NCBI RefSeq assembly: GCF_900103625.1
Contig: NZ_LT629700.1
Span: 1,736,001 to 1,800,000, forward strand
Direction: 5' to 3'
From: Corynebacterium mycetoides
GTDB lineage: Bacteria; Actinomycetota; Actinomycetes; Mycobacteriales; Mycobacteriaceae
Length of the DNA: 64,000 nucleotides
The notes beneath the pieces were generated by a model. That model saw only the letters and a program-made list of their open reading frames with translations. It searched no databases and was not told where the DNA came from. A program made the translations under genes and the position numbers. Below are positions 1-9,024 of this stretch, in pieces (the first letter of the stretch is position 1; every line of letters begins with the position of its first letter).

Positions 1-386
1 AACTCCCGGGCCCTGGGGGAGCGCGGGCCGCAGGCCACGACCCACACGCCCGTCGGATGGGGCGGGCGAAACAGCGGCCCGAACTCGGTCGATTCCACTT
101 CGATCTCGTCCACGAAAGCAACCCCCGGCATCGTGTGGTCCACCGCGGAACCCAGCATCAGCATCGCCGCGTGCGTCAGGCGGTCCGGCAGCAGCGCCAG
201 GTAGCGGTCCAAGTCTTCCGTCTCGCTCGGGCGCGGGTACGTGGCGTCCATGTACGAGGAGATCTGCTCGAACTGGAGCTCGTCGGGCAGGATGCGCTCG
301 ACGCCGCCGACGTTGAAGTCGGGGTCGGACTGGTCGTTGACGGGATAGTCGCCGTCGAGCGGACCCTGCTCGAGGGGTTTCCTCAC
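1..386 (-). CDS. N-terminal part of an uncharacterised protein (cut by window start)
   Basis: This gene runs off the left edge, so only about 128 N-terminal residues are visible, in one open frame. I place the start at a GTG that overlaps the stop of the upstream M13 peptidase gene by four bases (GTGA), which suggests translational coupling. The visible protein starts VRKPLEQGPLDGDY, is acidic and has no signal peptide. Near the cut it reads GVWVVACGPRSPRARE. I do not recognise a motif. A hydrolase or esterase is possible but is only a guess. Confidence 0.55.
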   Translation of the reverse strand, partial: MRKPLEQGPLDGDYPVNDQSDPDFNVGGVERILPDELQFEQISSYMDATYPRPSETEDLDRYLALLPDRLTHAAMLMLGSAVDHTMPGVAFVDEIEVESTEFGPLFRPPHPTGVWVVACGPRSPRARE

Positions 387-2290
387 CAAATCCGCACCCG
401 GTCTTCCGGGGCGACCCACATCGGGGAATCCTTCGGAATGTCGAAGGCCTCGTAGAACTCCGCGACGTTGCCCGCGATGACGTTGCAGCGGAACTCGTTG
501 GGGGAGTGCGGGTCAATCGCGAGCAGCTGCGCCGCCATCTCCGGCCGCGACTTCGAGCGCCACACGCGCGCCCAGGAGAGGAACAGCCGCTGGAACCCCG
601 TGTACTGACCGGGGAGGTCGTCGAAGGGCAGGGCGGGGCCGTCGTCAAGCCCATGCTCGGCGAGGTAGAGCTTGTAGGCCACGACGGCGATGCCGAGCCC
701 GCCCAAGTCGCCGATGTTCTCGCCGAGGGTGAACTCGCCCTGCACGCCCTCGATTCCCTCCCGGCCCAGGAGGACGGACGGGATGAGGCCGTCGAACTGG
801 TCGACGAGCTTCGCGGTGAGCGCGTCGAAACGCTCGCGGTCTTCGTCGGTCCACCACGAGTTGAGGTTGCCGAGCCCGTCGTACCGCGAGCCCTGGTCGT
901 CGAAGCCGTGCCCGATCTCGTGTCCAATGACCGCCCCGATCGCCCCGAAATTCTCCGCGTCGTCCGCGTGCGGGTTGAAGAACGGAGGCTGCAGGATTGC
1001 GGCCGGGAAGGTGATGTCGTTGACAACCGGGTTGTAGAACGCGTTGACCGTCTGCGGCGTGGTGACCCACTCGGCGCGGTTGACCGGCTTGCCCAGCTTG
1101 GACAGCTGGTAGTCGTGCTCGAAGGCGGCGCCCCGGCGGACGTTGTCCAGCAGATGCTCCCCGCTCGGGTCGAACTCGAGGCCCTCGAAGCTGCGCCAGT
1201 GGTCCGGGTAGCCGATCTTGGCGTTGAACTGCGCGAGCTTTTCCTCGGCGCGGCCGCGGGTGGCCTCAGTCATCCACTCCAGCTTGTCAATGCGCTGGCG
1301 GTACGCCTGGATGAGGTAGTTGACCAGCTCCAGCATTTTGTCCTTGTACTCGGCAGGGAAATGCTCGGCCACGTACGCCTCGCCGATCTCCTCGCCGACG
1401 ACCGACTCCGCGAGGCTCACGCCGCGCTTCCAGCGGTCCCGCTGCTCCGTCGCGCCGGACAGCCTGGTGCCGTAGAACTCGAAGTTGGCCAGCGCGATGT
1501 CCTCGCTCAGCAGCCCGGCGCGCGAACGCAGGATGTTCCACGCACCCCACAGCTGCCAGTCCGCCAGGGTCTCCGGGCGCAGCATCTCCCCGAGCGCCCG
1601 CGTGTAGGAGGGCATCATGTCGATAACGGTGTCCACCTCGATGCCGGCCCCGCCCAGGATGGTCTGCACCACCGGGGGCAGCGCGCTGAACTCGGTGGGG
1701 TTGTAGGTGGCGATGGCGTCGCGCGCCCGGACCACGTCCCAGTGGCTCGCCGCCACCTGAATCTCCATGTTGACGATGCGCTCCGCCGCCACCTCCGGCG
1801 AGAGCCCGAGGAGGTGCTCGGAGCCCAGGAACCCGAGCATTTTTGTCACATGGCCGCGGTATGCGGAGAGCGTCTCGGCGTGCTGGGCTTCGCGATAGTA
1901 CGCCTCGTCGGGCAGCCCGAGGCCGCTTTGCACCAGGTAGATCACCGCGTCCTCGCCGTCGGAGTCCTTTTCCACCCAGAACGTGACCGGTCCGCTGATG
2001 CCTTCGCGCTCTAGAGCCCCGAGGTTGGCGGCGAACTCCTCGATATCCGCCACGGCTAGCCTGTCCAGGTCGGCCTCAAGCGGGTCGGTGCCGGCCGCGT
2101 TGATCGCGTCGACGTCCATGAAGGAGGCGAAGATATCGCCGCCGCGGCCCGTGCGCTGCGCCAGGATTGCCCGCACGTCCTCCTCGGACTTGTCGCGCAG
2201 GGCGTAGAAGGCGCCGTCGATGCCGCGGTCGGCGGGGATCTCGTGGTTTGCCACCCACTCGCCGTTGACTAGTTCAAACAGGTCATTCAT
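383..2290 (-). CDS. M13 (neprilysin/PepO) family zinc metallopeptidase
   Basis: This is a 635-residue M13 metalloendopeptidase, which cleaves short peptides. The start is the ATG encoding MNDLFELVNGEW; the open frame continues upstream but without family homology. Diagnostic elements are NAFYNP (substrate binding), the zinc site HEIGHGFDDQGSRYD with the HExxH histidines and catalytic Glu, and GENIGDLGG carrying the third zinc ligand Glu. The C-terminal end runs CNV...PMWVAPEDRVRIW. There is no signal peptide or membrane anchor, so a cytoplasmic enzyme is expected, as for many actinobacterial M13 proteins. It lies 10 bp downstream of the broken cutinase gene and overlaps the next gene by four bases. 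Confidence 0.93.
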   Translation of the reverse strand: MNDLFELVNGEWVANHEIPADRGIDGAFYALRDKSEEDVRAILAQRTGRGGDIFASFMDVDAINAAGTDPLEADLDRLAVADIEEFAANLGALEREGISGPVTFWVEKDSDGEDAVIYLVQSGLGLPDEAYYREAQHAETLSAYRGHVTKMLGFLGSEHLLGLSPEVAAERIVNMEIQVAASHWDVVRARDAIATYNPTEFSALPPVVQTILGGAGIEVDTVIDMMPSYTRALGEMLRPETLADWQLWGAWNILRSRAGLLSEDIALANFEFYGTRLSGATEQRDRWKRGVSLAESVVGEEIGEAYVAEHFPAEYKDKMLELVNYLIQAYRQRIDKLEWMTEATRGRAEEKLAQFNAKIGYPDHWRSFEGLEFDPSGEHLLDNVRRGAAFEHDYQLSKLGKPVNRAEWVTTPQTVNAFYNPVVNDITFPAAILQPPFFNPHADDAENFGAIGAVIGHEIGHGFDDQGSRYDGLGNLNSWWTDEDRERFDALTAKLVDQFDGLIPSVLLGREGIEGVQGEFTLGENIGDLGGLGIAVVAYKLYLAEHGLDDGPALPFDDLPGQYTGFQRLFLSWARVWRSKSRPEMAAQLLAIDPHSPNEFRCNVIAGNVAEFYEAFDIPKDSPMWVAPEDRVRIW

Positions 2291-2300
2291 GGCATCAACT

Positions 2301-3030
2301 CTACGCGTGCGCCACGATCCAGTCCGCCGCTTCTCGACGCTCCGCGTAACCGTAACGCGCGTGGGCGTTGACACCCGCCACGATCCCCAGCGAATCCACC
2401 CCGAGGCCGTTGACGAGATCCCGGAATTGGGTGGAGGGGATTTGGCCCGCGAGCACATTCGTGGACATGGCGGGACCGACCAGTCCGCGGTAGCGCTCCG
2501 GCATGGAGCACACCAGATCGTCGGGGTAGCAGATTTCAAGCACGCGCGGCCCGAGGCTGCCGTAGCCCTCCGGCAGCTGGCCCAGTGCGCCGCGGGAGGA
2601 GGGGTCGGTGATCGAGGCGGGCACCGCGCCGTTATCGCCGTGGTACGGGTTGGCGAACAACGTGACGGCGCCCACACGATCCGCCGGAATCGGGCCTCGG
2701 CCGTGGGCGATGTCGCTGGTCATTCGCGCGACGATGTCCGCACCGAGCGAATAGCCGGTGAAGCTGAAGTCCGCCTGCCACGAAGGGATTCGACCTGTAG
2801 GAGACCCAGACGGGGCGGATTGCCCCACCCGATTCGGCCTCGGCGAGCAAGCCGGTGGTAAACACGTTTCCCCCGTGGGGCACCGACGACGGGAGACCGG
2901 CCACGGTATTCGCGCCTCCCGGAACGGCCACCACGTAGTGAGCCGCGCACGTGGACGCCTGGGCGGCTGGCGCGACGAGCAGCGCCAGCGCGGCGGTGAG
3001 CGCCGCCGCGAGGCCGGCCAGTTTCTTCAT
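2301..3030 (-). pseudogene. cutinase-family esterase, broken by an internal out-of-frame deletion
   Basis: The N-terminal frame (start ATG at 3030) has a clear Sec signal peptide (MKKLAGLAAALTAALALLVAPAAQAS, positions 1-26) and the start of a cutinase fold ending PVWVSYRSNPFVA. The C-terminal frame picks up at DFSFTGYSLGADI, which carries the nucleophile elbow GYSLG, and runs to a stop at 2301. The two frames meet around 2770-2790. In intact cutinases roughly 30-45 residues separate the YxVxYP-like strand from the serine elbow. Here almost none do, so a deletion of about 100 bases that also changed frame fits better than a one-base error. Related corynebacterial cutinases act as secreted esterases or mycolate hydrolases. 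The gene sits 3 bp after emb. Confidence 0.8.
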
Positions 3031-3032
3031 GC

Positions 3033-6000
3033 TTAGTCCCTATTCTCGTCTGGGTCGCGGATCTTCATCGGTCCGGGGCTCCACCACCCCCACCGGGAGA
3101 CGGTGGTGTGGTCGACGTCGGCGATCGCGGGGGTGCGGCCCCGCGAATCGGTCCGGGGCTCGTACTTGGCCACGGAACCCCAGTCGCGTGTCCAGTCATC
3201 AGCGAGATACCCAGGAATATCGTAGGAGTAATTCACGGCTTCCGCAGTGGCAAGGGCGCCGCCGCCGAGGAAGTCCATGAACCCGGACAGCTGCGCCTTC
3301 CCCGGCGCGTCGGGCATGATGCGGAACTGCGGGATCTCCGCCACGCCGGCGTAGTGGTTGAACGGGCGCTGGCACGGGTACTGCAGGGCAACCGACCAGT
3401 CCAGAAGCCCCGGGGTGTCCGCGTCGAACACGTCGCCCAGCGGCGCGAGCGTGGGCACGCGCAGCGGGGTCACCGCCATCCAGTCCTTCTCCGCCAGCGA
3501 TGTGTCGTCGCCGACGAGGCGCACCGCGTTCGCCTCCTCCGGCAGGTCCGCGATGGGGTAGCGGAGGTTGCGCCAGGCCTGCTTCGGGCCCTGGTCGAGC
3601 ATGACGACGTCCCCGAGAACGTCCACGCTGCCGTCGTCACGCGCGGTGCCGTACTCGAGCACGAGATCCGTGCCGTCCTGCTCCACGCCGTTGATGTCCT
3701 TGTGGGCGATCCGGCCGGCCACGGAGGTGACCAGCAGCGGGGACTCCTCGGTGGCCTCGGGCAGCGCGTACCACGCGGTTTCGATGTGCGCGGAGCCCGT
3801 GGGATCTTGCGTGTAGGAGCCGAGGACGGGGACCGTGGTGAAGTCCAGGTTGAAGGGCAGGCGAACGGTGGACCCGTTGACGCCGCGCAGCTCCTGGGGA
3901 CGATTGCCCTGCGTGTTGGTACGGGTGGTCGACTGCTCCTGATCGCTCGCCGGGTCCTGGCTCGTCTGGCCAGTTTGGGTGGTCTGCGCGGGCTGGGCGT
4001 TCTGCGTGTCGTTCGCGTCGGGCCGCGCGTCCGTGTTCGCCGCGTTGGCGTTTTCCGGAACGATGGACGACGGCACGCCCTCGGGGTCGAAACCGTAGGT
4101 CTCGCCCGCGTCCAGCGACGCGCCGAGCGGCACGCCGCGCACCGGAGTGAGGAAGGAATCATTCGTATCGGTCTCAAGCAGGACGTCCGCGCCCAGGGCG
4201 CAATGGTTGCCGACGAAGGTGCGCACGTTGCCCATCCCGACCGAGTATGCGGGGGCCTGGTCGAGGAAGGCCTTGACAAACGTCAGGCACGAAAACGCCA
4301 CCATGAGCACCGCGAAAATCGCGATGGGGGCCGACATCACGCCGTCCCAGCGCACGCTGGACGCCCGCGGCGCAAACGACTGGAAAATGCCGAACAGGAA
4401 CACCGCCAGGGTGAGCACGAGCATGACGGTGTTGGCCTCGATCCCCTTGAGCTGAACCGTCTTGTCCCACCACGGCACCCCGAAGGAGGAGACGTACCAC
4501 CAGGCGTTCCAGCCGGCGAGCGTGAGCGACATGATGAACATGACCGCGGCGATCGCCAGCGTCCGGTTGCGCGCCGAGCGCATCGCGATCTGCGACAGCA
4601 CCACCGCGCCGAGGGCGGCGGCCGCGCCGCCGATGCCCGCGTAGATGCCGAAGTGGTGGGTCCACTTCGTCGGCGTGAACATGAGGAAGAAGGTGGACAG
4701 GCCCACGATGAGCAGCAGTCGCTGCGTCGGGCCGGCGGCGGCCCCCGGGATTTTGTTGAAGCGGAACAGCGCCCACAGAATCAGCCCGATGCTGAACAGG
4801 AAGATGAAGGTGGGGAACCGGCGCGTCATGGAGCCGTCGACGGTCTGCTCGAACAGCGTCGCGTAACGCACCCACTCGGAGTACCACTCAAGCGCCGGGC
4901 CCACTTTCGAGCGCACCGCGGTGGCCTCGAGCACCGTGGCCAGCGTCTGGTCGTTGAACACCGGGACCATCACAGCGAAGCCCGCGCCGAGGAACGGGGC
5001 GATGTAGGCCAGGCGGGGCGCGACATCGAGGCGGCGGTTCATGATGCGGAACATCGACGGCAGCGACACTAGGAACACGCCCACCGCCGCGAGGCCCGTC
5101 GGGCCGCAGGCGAGCGTAAAGGCGGCGAGGATGGTGCCCACGGCCGCGGGGAACAGGCGCTGGGTGTCGATCGCTCGCTCGAACGACGCCCAGGTTGCGA
5201 CGAGGCCCACGGCAATGATCGGCTCCGGGCGCGTGCCGTTGTTGTAGGGCAGCCAGAAAGCGAGAAAGATAAACGCGGCCGTCCAGTACGCGACGCGCCG
5301 CTTGGCGACGACCTCCCCCAGGCGCGGCAGGATCTCCCGCGAGAGGATCCACCAGGTCAGGATCCCTGCCAGCAGCGCCGGCAGACGCATCCACATCGAC
5401 GCGGTGGACACCTGCGCCAGGACCGAGAGCACGTCGTAGAACGGCGAGCCGAACGGCGACTCCGGGACGCCGTACCAGCGGTAATAGTTGGCCATGTAGT
5501 CCGACTCGCCCGCCACCCGAGCCATGGTCAGCAGGTAACCGTCGTCCGAGGTGTTGGCGCCGAAGACGTGCCAGAAGCCGAGGACCGCCAGAACAACCCC
5601 GTCGAGGGCGGTGAACGTGCGCCACTCGCTGCGGAAGAAGGGGACGTGTTTGCCGTCTTTGCCGTCGAGGCGCCACAGCGCCCACAGGGCAACCACCGTC
5701 GAGGCCAGGCCGAGCAGCATCGCGACGGTCTTGGCCATGGTCGGAGTCGAGGTGAAGCGCGAGTTGATGTCGACCTGGGCGCCAAGGCCGGCGTCGACAA
5801 GCTCCTGGGTGTCCCCCTCGAGCTCCGTGTACAGGCCGGTGACCTGGGGACGCAGATCGTCGTCGGTCTCCTCACCAACGGAGGTGCCGGGGATCTCGGC
5901 GACGGTACCGTCCGGGTCGGCCGAGACGACAAGCGTCGCACCGGAGGGCAGAGCCGAGACCTCCTCGGCGGTGAGCTCGAGGAGGACGTCGTTGAGGGAG

Positions 6001-6350
6001 GTGACCACCAGGCCGCCGTCATAGGAGGAAACGAACAACCCGCGGTCCGTCGCCTCGCTCGACGAGCTCGGCAGCGTGCCCAAGATGACGGACTGGCCGT
6101 CGCGCAACGCGTCGATCGACTCGGCGACAGGGACCGAAAATTCGAGCTCGTCCGGCGCCAGGGAAATGAGCGGGGCGTTGACGGAGTCGAGGGTCCCGTT
6201 CTGTGGCCAGGTGAGCTGCGACTGCACCTGGTTGACCGGGAGGAACGGCGTGAGCACGAAGCACACGAACGCCAACAGGCCCGAAACAATGGCGGTGCGG
6301 GAAAGGGTAGCTGTCTGTGTCACGTGCTTGGACTCTACTTCCTGTCTCAT
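3033..6350 (-). CDS. emb: arabinosyltransferase Emb (EmbC-type)
   Basis: A GT-C integral membrane glycosyltransferase of 1105 residues. It adds arabinofuranose from decaprenyl-phosphoarabinose to the arabinan of arabinogalactan; Corynebacterium has one emb where mycobacteria have three. The protein starts with a membrane helix (residues about 18-36), then an extracytoplasmic loop, then a multi-helix core. NTSDDGYLL at about residue 267 holds the conserved acidic pair of GT-C enzymes, and a large soluble C-terminal carbohydrate-binding part follows. A low-complexity Asn/Thr/Gln-rich linker lies near residues 755-800. The ATG start overlaps the aftA stop (ATGA), indicating coupling. A GTG nine codons in is an alternative start. 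Members of this family are the targets of ethambutol. Confidence 0.95.
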   Translation of the reverse strand: MRQEVESKHVTQTATLSRTAIVSGLLAFVCFVLTPFLPVNQVQSQLTWPQNGTLDSVNAPLISLAPDELEFSVPVAESIDALRDGQSVILGTLPSSSSEATDRGLFVSSYDGGLVVTSLNDVLLELTAEEVSALPSGATLVVSADPDGTVAEIPGTSVGEETDDDLRPQVTGLYTELEGDTQELVDAGLGAQVDINSRFTSTPTMAKTVAMLLGLASTVVALWALWRLDGKDGKHVPFFRSEWRTFTALDGVVLAVLGFWHVFGANTSDDGYLLTMARVAGESDYMANYYRWYGVPESPFGSPFYDVLSVLAQVSTASMWMRLPALLAGILTWWILSREILPRLGEVVAKRRVAYWTAAFIFLAFWLPYNNGTRPEPIIAVGLVATWASFERAIDTQRLFPAAVGTILAAFTLACGPTGLAAVGVFLVSLPSMFRIMNRRLDVAPRLAYIAPFLGAGFAVMVPVFNDQTLATVLEATAVRSKVGPALEWYSEWVRYATLFEQTVDGSMTRRFPTFIFLFSIGLILWALFRFNKIPGAAAGPTQRLLLIVGLSTFFLMFTPTKWTHHFGIYAGIGGAAAALGAVVLSQIAMRSARNRTLAIAAVMFIMSLTLAGWNAWWYVSSFGVPWWDKTVQLKGIEANTVMLVLTLAVFLFGIFQSFAPRASSVRWDGVMSAPIAIFAVLMVAFSCLTFVKAFLDQAPAYSVGMGNVRTFVGNHCALGADVLLETDTNDSFLTPVRGVPLGASLDAGETYGFDPEGVPSSIVPENANAANTDARPDANDTQNAQPAQTTQTGQTSQDPASDQEQSTTRTNTQGNRPQELRGVNGSTVRLPFNLDFTTVPVLGSYTQDPTGSAHIETAWYALPEATEESPLLVTSVAGRIAHKDINGVEQDGTDLVLEYGTARDDGSVDVLGDVVMLDQGPKQAWRNLRYPIADLPEEANAVRLVGDDTSLAEKDWMAVTPLRVPTLAPLGDVFDADTPGLLDWSVALQYPCQRPFNHYAGVAEIPQFRIMPDAPGKAQLSGFMDFLGGGALATAEAVNYSYDIPGYLADDWTRDWGSVAKYEPRTDSRGRTPAIADVDHTTVSRWGWWSPGPMKIRDPDENRD

Positions 6351-8194
6351 CGGTTTCGGACAACCACCACGAACGGGCCGATCTGCTCGGTGGACCAGGC
6401 GGGGGAATCGAAGGCGGCGGGATTGAAGAACAGGCGCTCATAACGCATGTTGGGCTCGTTGGGGAAGATGTCGTGCCCCACGTGGGTCTTGAACGGTTCC
6501 TCCGGGTCCTCCAAATTGCCGCGGAACACGAACACGTCGGGGGCGCGCCAGCGGGAGGAGTCGAGCTCGGCGAGCAGCGCGTCCGGGTCCTCCAGGTCCT
6601 CGTACGACCCCTCCGCCCACGATTCCAGCTCCTCGACGCGCAGGTCGTATTCCCCGAGGGGGTTGGCGTAGTGGCTGGTAAACGCGTTGAAACCGTAGTA
6701 TGGGTTCATGGCCATGAAGTTGATCTCGTCGGTTTGCACGACCGCGTCCGTCGGCTCGTACCCGCGGGAGGAGATGAACTCCCGCACGTCGGCGTAGAAG
6801 CGCCCCGCGTCCGCGGGGAAGCGGTCGGCGCGCTCGCCGTTGCCGTCGGTGTCCGCGTAGGCCTGGTCGATGTGCGCCTGGTTGTGCGCCGGAATCTGCT
6901 GGATGTAGACCAGGCCGGCCGCGGCGACGAGGATCACCGCCGCCGTGGTGGCAGCGGGCGTCAGCGGGGGGAACACGTCGGCGGCGTAGGCCAGCGCGAG
7001 GATGCCCGCGGTGGCGAACAACAGCAGGATGACCACCTCGAGGCGGAACCCCAGCATCGTGGTGCCCACCAGCGGGGTGACCATCGAGGCCACCGCCCAC
7101 GCGTAGCTCACCGCCAGGGTGACGGCGATCCCGGTGGCCTCGCGCGCGCGGATCCGGGCGCACAGGAAGAACAGGCCCAGCAGGCTGAGAAGGCCGAGGA
7201 CGGAAAACGAGAAGAAGGGGATGGGGATGCGCGCCCCCTCCACGGGCAGGAAGTGGTTCGCGGTGGAGCGGGCCTCGTAGTCGCCGAACAGCCTGTGATA
7301 GAGGTAGGGGCCCCACGCCACCAGCGCGATGAGAATCGAGGAGACCCCGATGACCAGGAGGTGTTTCACCGGAACCAGGCTGCGGCCCCGCGCGAAGAAG
7401 TACACGCCGGCCAGCACCACCACCGACAGGGCGGTAATCGCCGTGAACAGGGTGTAGAAGCTGGCCGATAACCCCAGGTAGACCGCCAGGGCCGCCGTGG
7501 CACCCCACGAGCCGTTCAGGGCCTTTCCCGCGGCCACCGTCGCTGCCGGGACAAACATGGCAACGATGGCGGCGTAGGGCTCATCCGGGGTCTCGGTCAG
7601 CACGATGGCGGTGGTGACCACGGCAATAGCCGCGGAGGCGGGCAGCGAGCCGATCAGCGCGCGCCACACCGGGGTCAGCGCGGCCGCGGCCGCGGCCAGC
7701 GAGACCAGCGCCCACGGCTGGTACACCTCCCACCCGTCCATGTTCATCAGGTTGGCCATCCGGCCGCCGAGCCAGAACCAGCCGATGGGATAGAAGGTGG
7801 GCAGGCCGAAGTAGTTCATGTCCTGGTTGGACACGGTCTCCGTCATCCGGGTGAGAAACTGGGTGCGGAAACCCTGGTCCACCTGCACGCCGTCGAGGTA
7901 GAGCCTGGTGGCGCTCAGCGGGATACCGAGGGTGGTCACCACAAGCGCCGCCGGGGCGAGCGACGCGGCTATCTCCGTGAGCCCCGCGAGCCACCCCGTG
8001 CGCCTGCCGCGGATCCACGTCCACAGCAGGATCGCGACGGCGACGACGACCACCATGGAAAACGCTGTCGCCAGCGCGCGGGTGACCATGGAGGTGTTGA
8101 ACGCGGGCAGAGACGACGCCCGCAGGATCCACCAGGAGATGAAAGCGAGCGCCGCCCCGCCGACCGATGAGGCGGCGGCTCGTGAAACAATCAT
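6347..8194 (-). CDS. aftA: galactan 5-O-arabinofuranosyltransferase AftA
   Basis: A 615-residue polytopic GT-C enzyme that attaches the first arabinofuranose to the galactan. The sequence shows about 10-11 hydrophobic helices over residues 1-430, then a soluble C-terminal domain (DAGRFYADVREFISSRGYEP, then ...FNPAAFDSPAWS) typical of AftA. Its place between dprE2 and emb, with a four-base overlap into emb, is the order seen in mycobacteria (Rv3792-emb) and C. glutamicum. The ATG start (MIVSRAAASS) follows dprE2 by 52 bp. Confidence 0.93.
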   Translation of the reverse strand: MIVSRAAASSVGGAALAFISWWILRASSLPAFNTSMVTRALATAFSMVVVVAVAILLWTWIRGRRTGWLAGLTEIAASLAPAALVVTTLGIPLSATRLYLDGVQVDQGFRTQFLTRMTETVSNQDMNYFGLPTFYPIGWFWLGGRMANLMNMDGWEVYQPWALVSLAAAAAALTPVWRALIGSLPASAAIAVVTTAIVLTETPDEPYAAIVAMFVPAATVAAGKALNGSWGATAALAVYLGLSASFYTLFTAITALSVVVLAGVYFFARGRSLVPVKHLLVIGVSSILIALVAWGPYLYHRLFGDYEARSTANHFLPVEGARIPIPFFSFSVLGLLSLLGLFFLCARIRAREATGIAVTLAVSYAWAVASMVTPLVGTTMLGFRLEVVILLLFATAGILALAYAADVFPPLTPAATTAAVILVAAAGLVYIQQIPAHNQAHIDQAYADTDGNGERADRFPADAGRFYADVREFISSRGYEPTDAVVQTDEINFMAMNPYYGFNAFTSHYANPLGEYDLRVEELESWAEGSYEDLEDPDALLAELDSSRWRAPDVFVFRGNLEDPEEPFKTHVGHDIFPNEPNMRYERLFFNPAAFDSPAWSTEQIGPFVVVVRNR

Positions 8195-8246
8195 GCGTAA
8201 CAGTGTGTCACACGGGTCATCCCATGGTCAGCCCGCCGGAGGTGGT

Positions 8247-9011
8247 TTAGAAGTTCAGCCTCCGCATAATCGGCGCGGGGATGTGCTGCAGCGCGAACGA
8301 GATCGGCCCGAACGCCTTGTGCACGAACACGTAGCGCTGCTTGTTCAGGGCCGCATCCACGGCGGCCTCGGCGACGTCCTGCTTGTCCACCGTCAGCGGC
8401 GCCTCCTTCAGGCCCTCCGTCATCTTGGTGCGCACCTGGCCGGGGCGCACCACGGTCACATGCACTCCGTAGTCGCGCAGGGCCTCCCCGAGTTGCAGGT
8501 AAAAGTTGTCCACGCCCGCCTTCGAGGCGCCGTAGACGAAATTGGAGCGCCGCACCTTCTGGCCCGCCACCGAGCTCAGCGCGATGATGGTGCCGTGGCC
8601 CTGGGCGCGGAAGTACTGGCCCAGGAGCACGCCGACGGAGACGAACGCGGTGTAGTTGATCTGGACGGATTCCACGGCGGCGGCGTGGTCCTGCCAGAGC
8701 TGCTCCTGGTCGCCCAGGGTGCCGAAGGCCACGACTGCCACGTCGACGTCGCCGCCGGAGAACGCGGCGTCGATGACGGCGGGGTGCGAGTCGACGTCGA
8801 GCGCGTCGAAGTCCACCAGGCGAACCCGCTCGGCGCCGGCGGCCGTGACGTCGGCCACGGCGGCGTCGATACGCGGCGAGTCCTGGCGGGCTGCGAGGGT
8901 GACGGTGGGGCCGCCGCCGCGGGAGGCGAGCTCGGCCACGATGGCCAGGCCGATCTCGGAGGTGCCGCCGATGAGAAGAATGTGCTGTGCTTGTCCTACT
9001 GCGTTGAGCAT
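8247..9011 (-). CDS. dprE2: DprE2, decaprenylphospho-ribofuranose 2-epimerase reductase subunit
   Basis: A 254-residue short-chain dehydrogenase that reduces the 2-keto intermediate made by DprE1 to decaprenyl-phosphoarabinose, the only arabinose donor for the wall. The Rossmann motif is GGTSEIG near residue 14; SSVAGQ and YGASK supply the catalytic Ser, Tyr and Lys. The frame is open further upstream, but the family start is MLNAVGQAQHILLIGG, preceded by a GGAGT ribosome site. It starts 13 bp after dprE1, in the same operon. Confidence 0.95.
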   Translation of the reverse strand: MLNAVGQAQHILLIGGTSEIGLAIVAELASRGGGPTVTLAARQDSPRIDAAVADVTAAGAERVRLVDFDALDVDSHPAVIDAAFSGGDVDVAVVAFGTLGDQEQLWQDHAAAVESVQINYTAFVSVGVLLGQYFRAQGHGTIIALSSVAGQKVRRSNFVYGASKAGVDNFYLQLGEALRDYGVHVTVVRPGQVRTKMTEGLKEAPLTVDKQDVAEAAVDAALNKQRYVFVHKAFGPISFALQHIPAPIMRRLNF

Positions 9012-9024
9012 GAGGGTGACTCCT

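Noticed and set aside
2291..2677. Extension of the M13 peptidase frame
   Set aside because: It overlaps the cutinase remnant in another frame and has no M13 homology; the ATG at 2290 fits the family.
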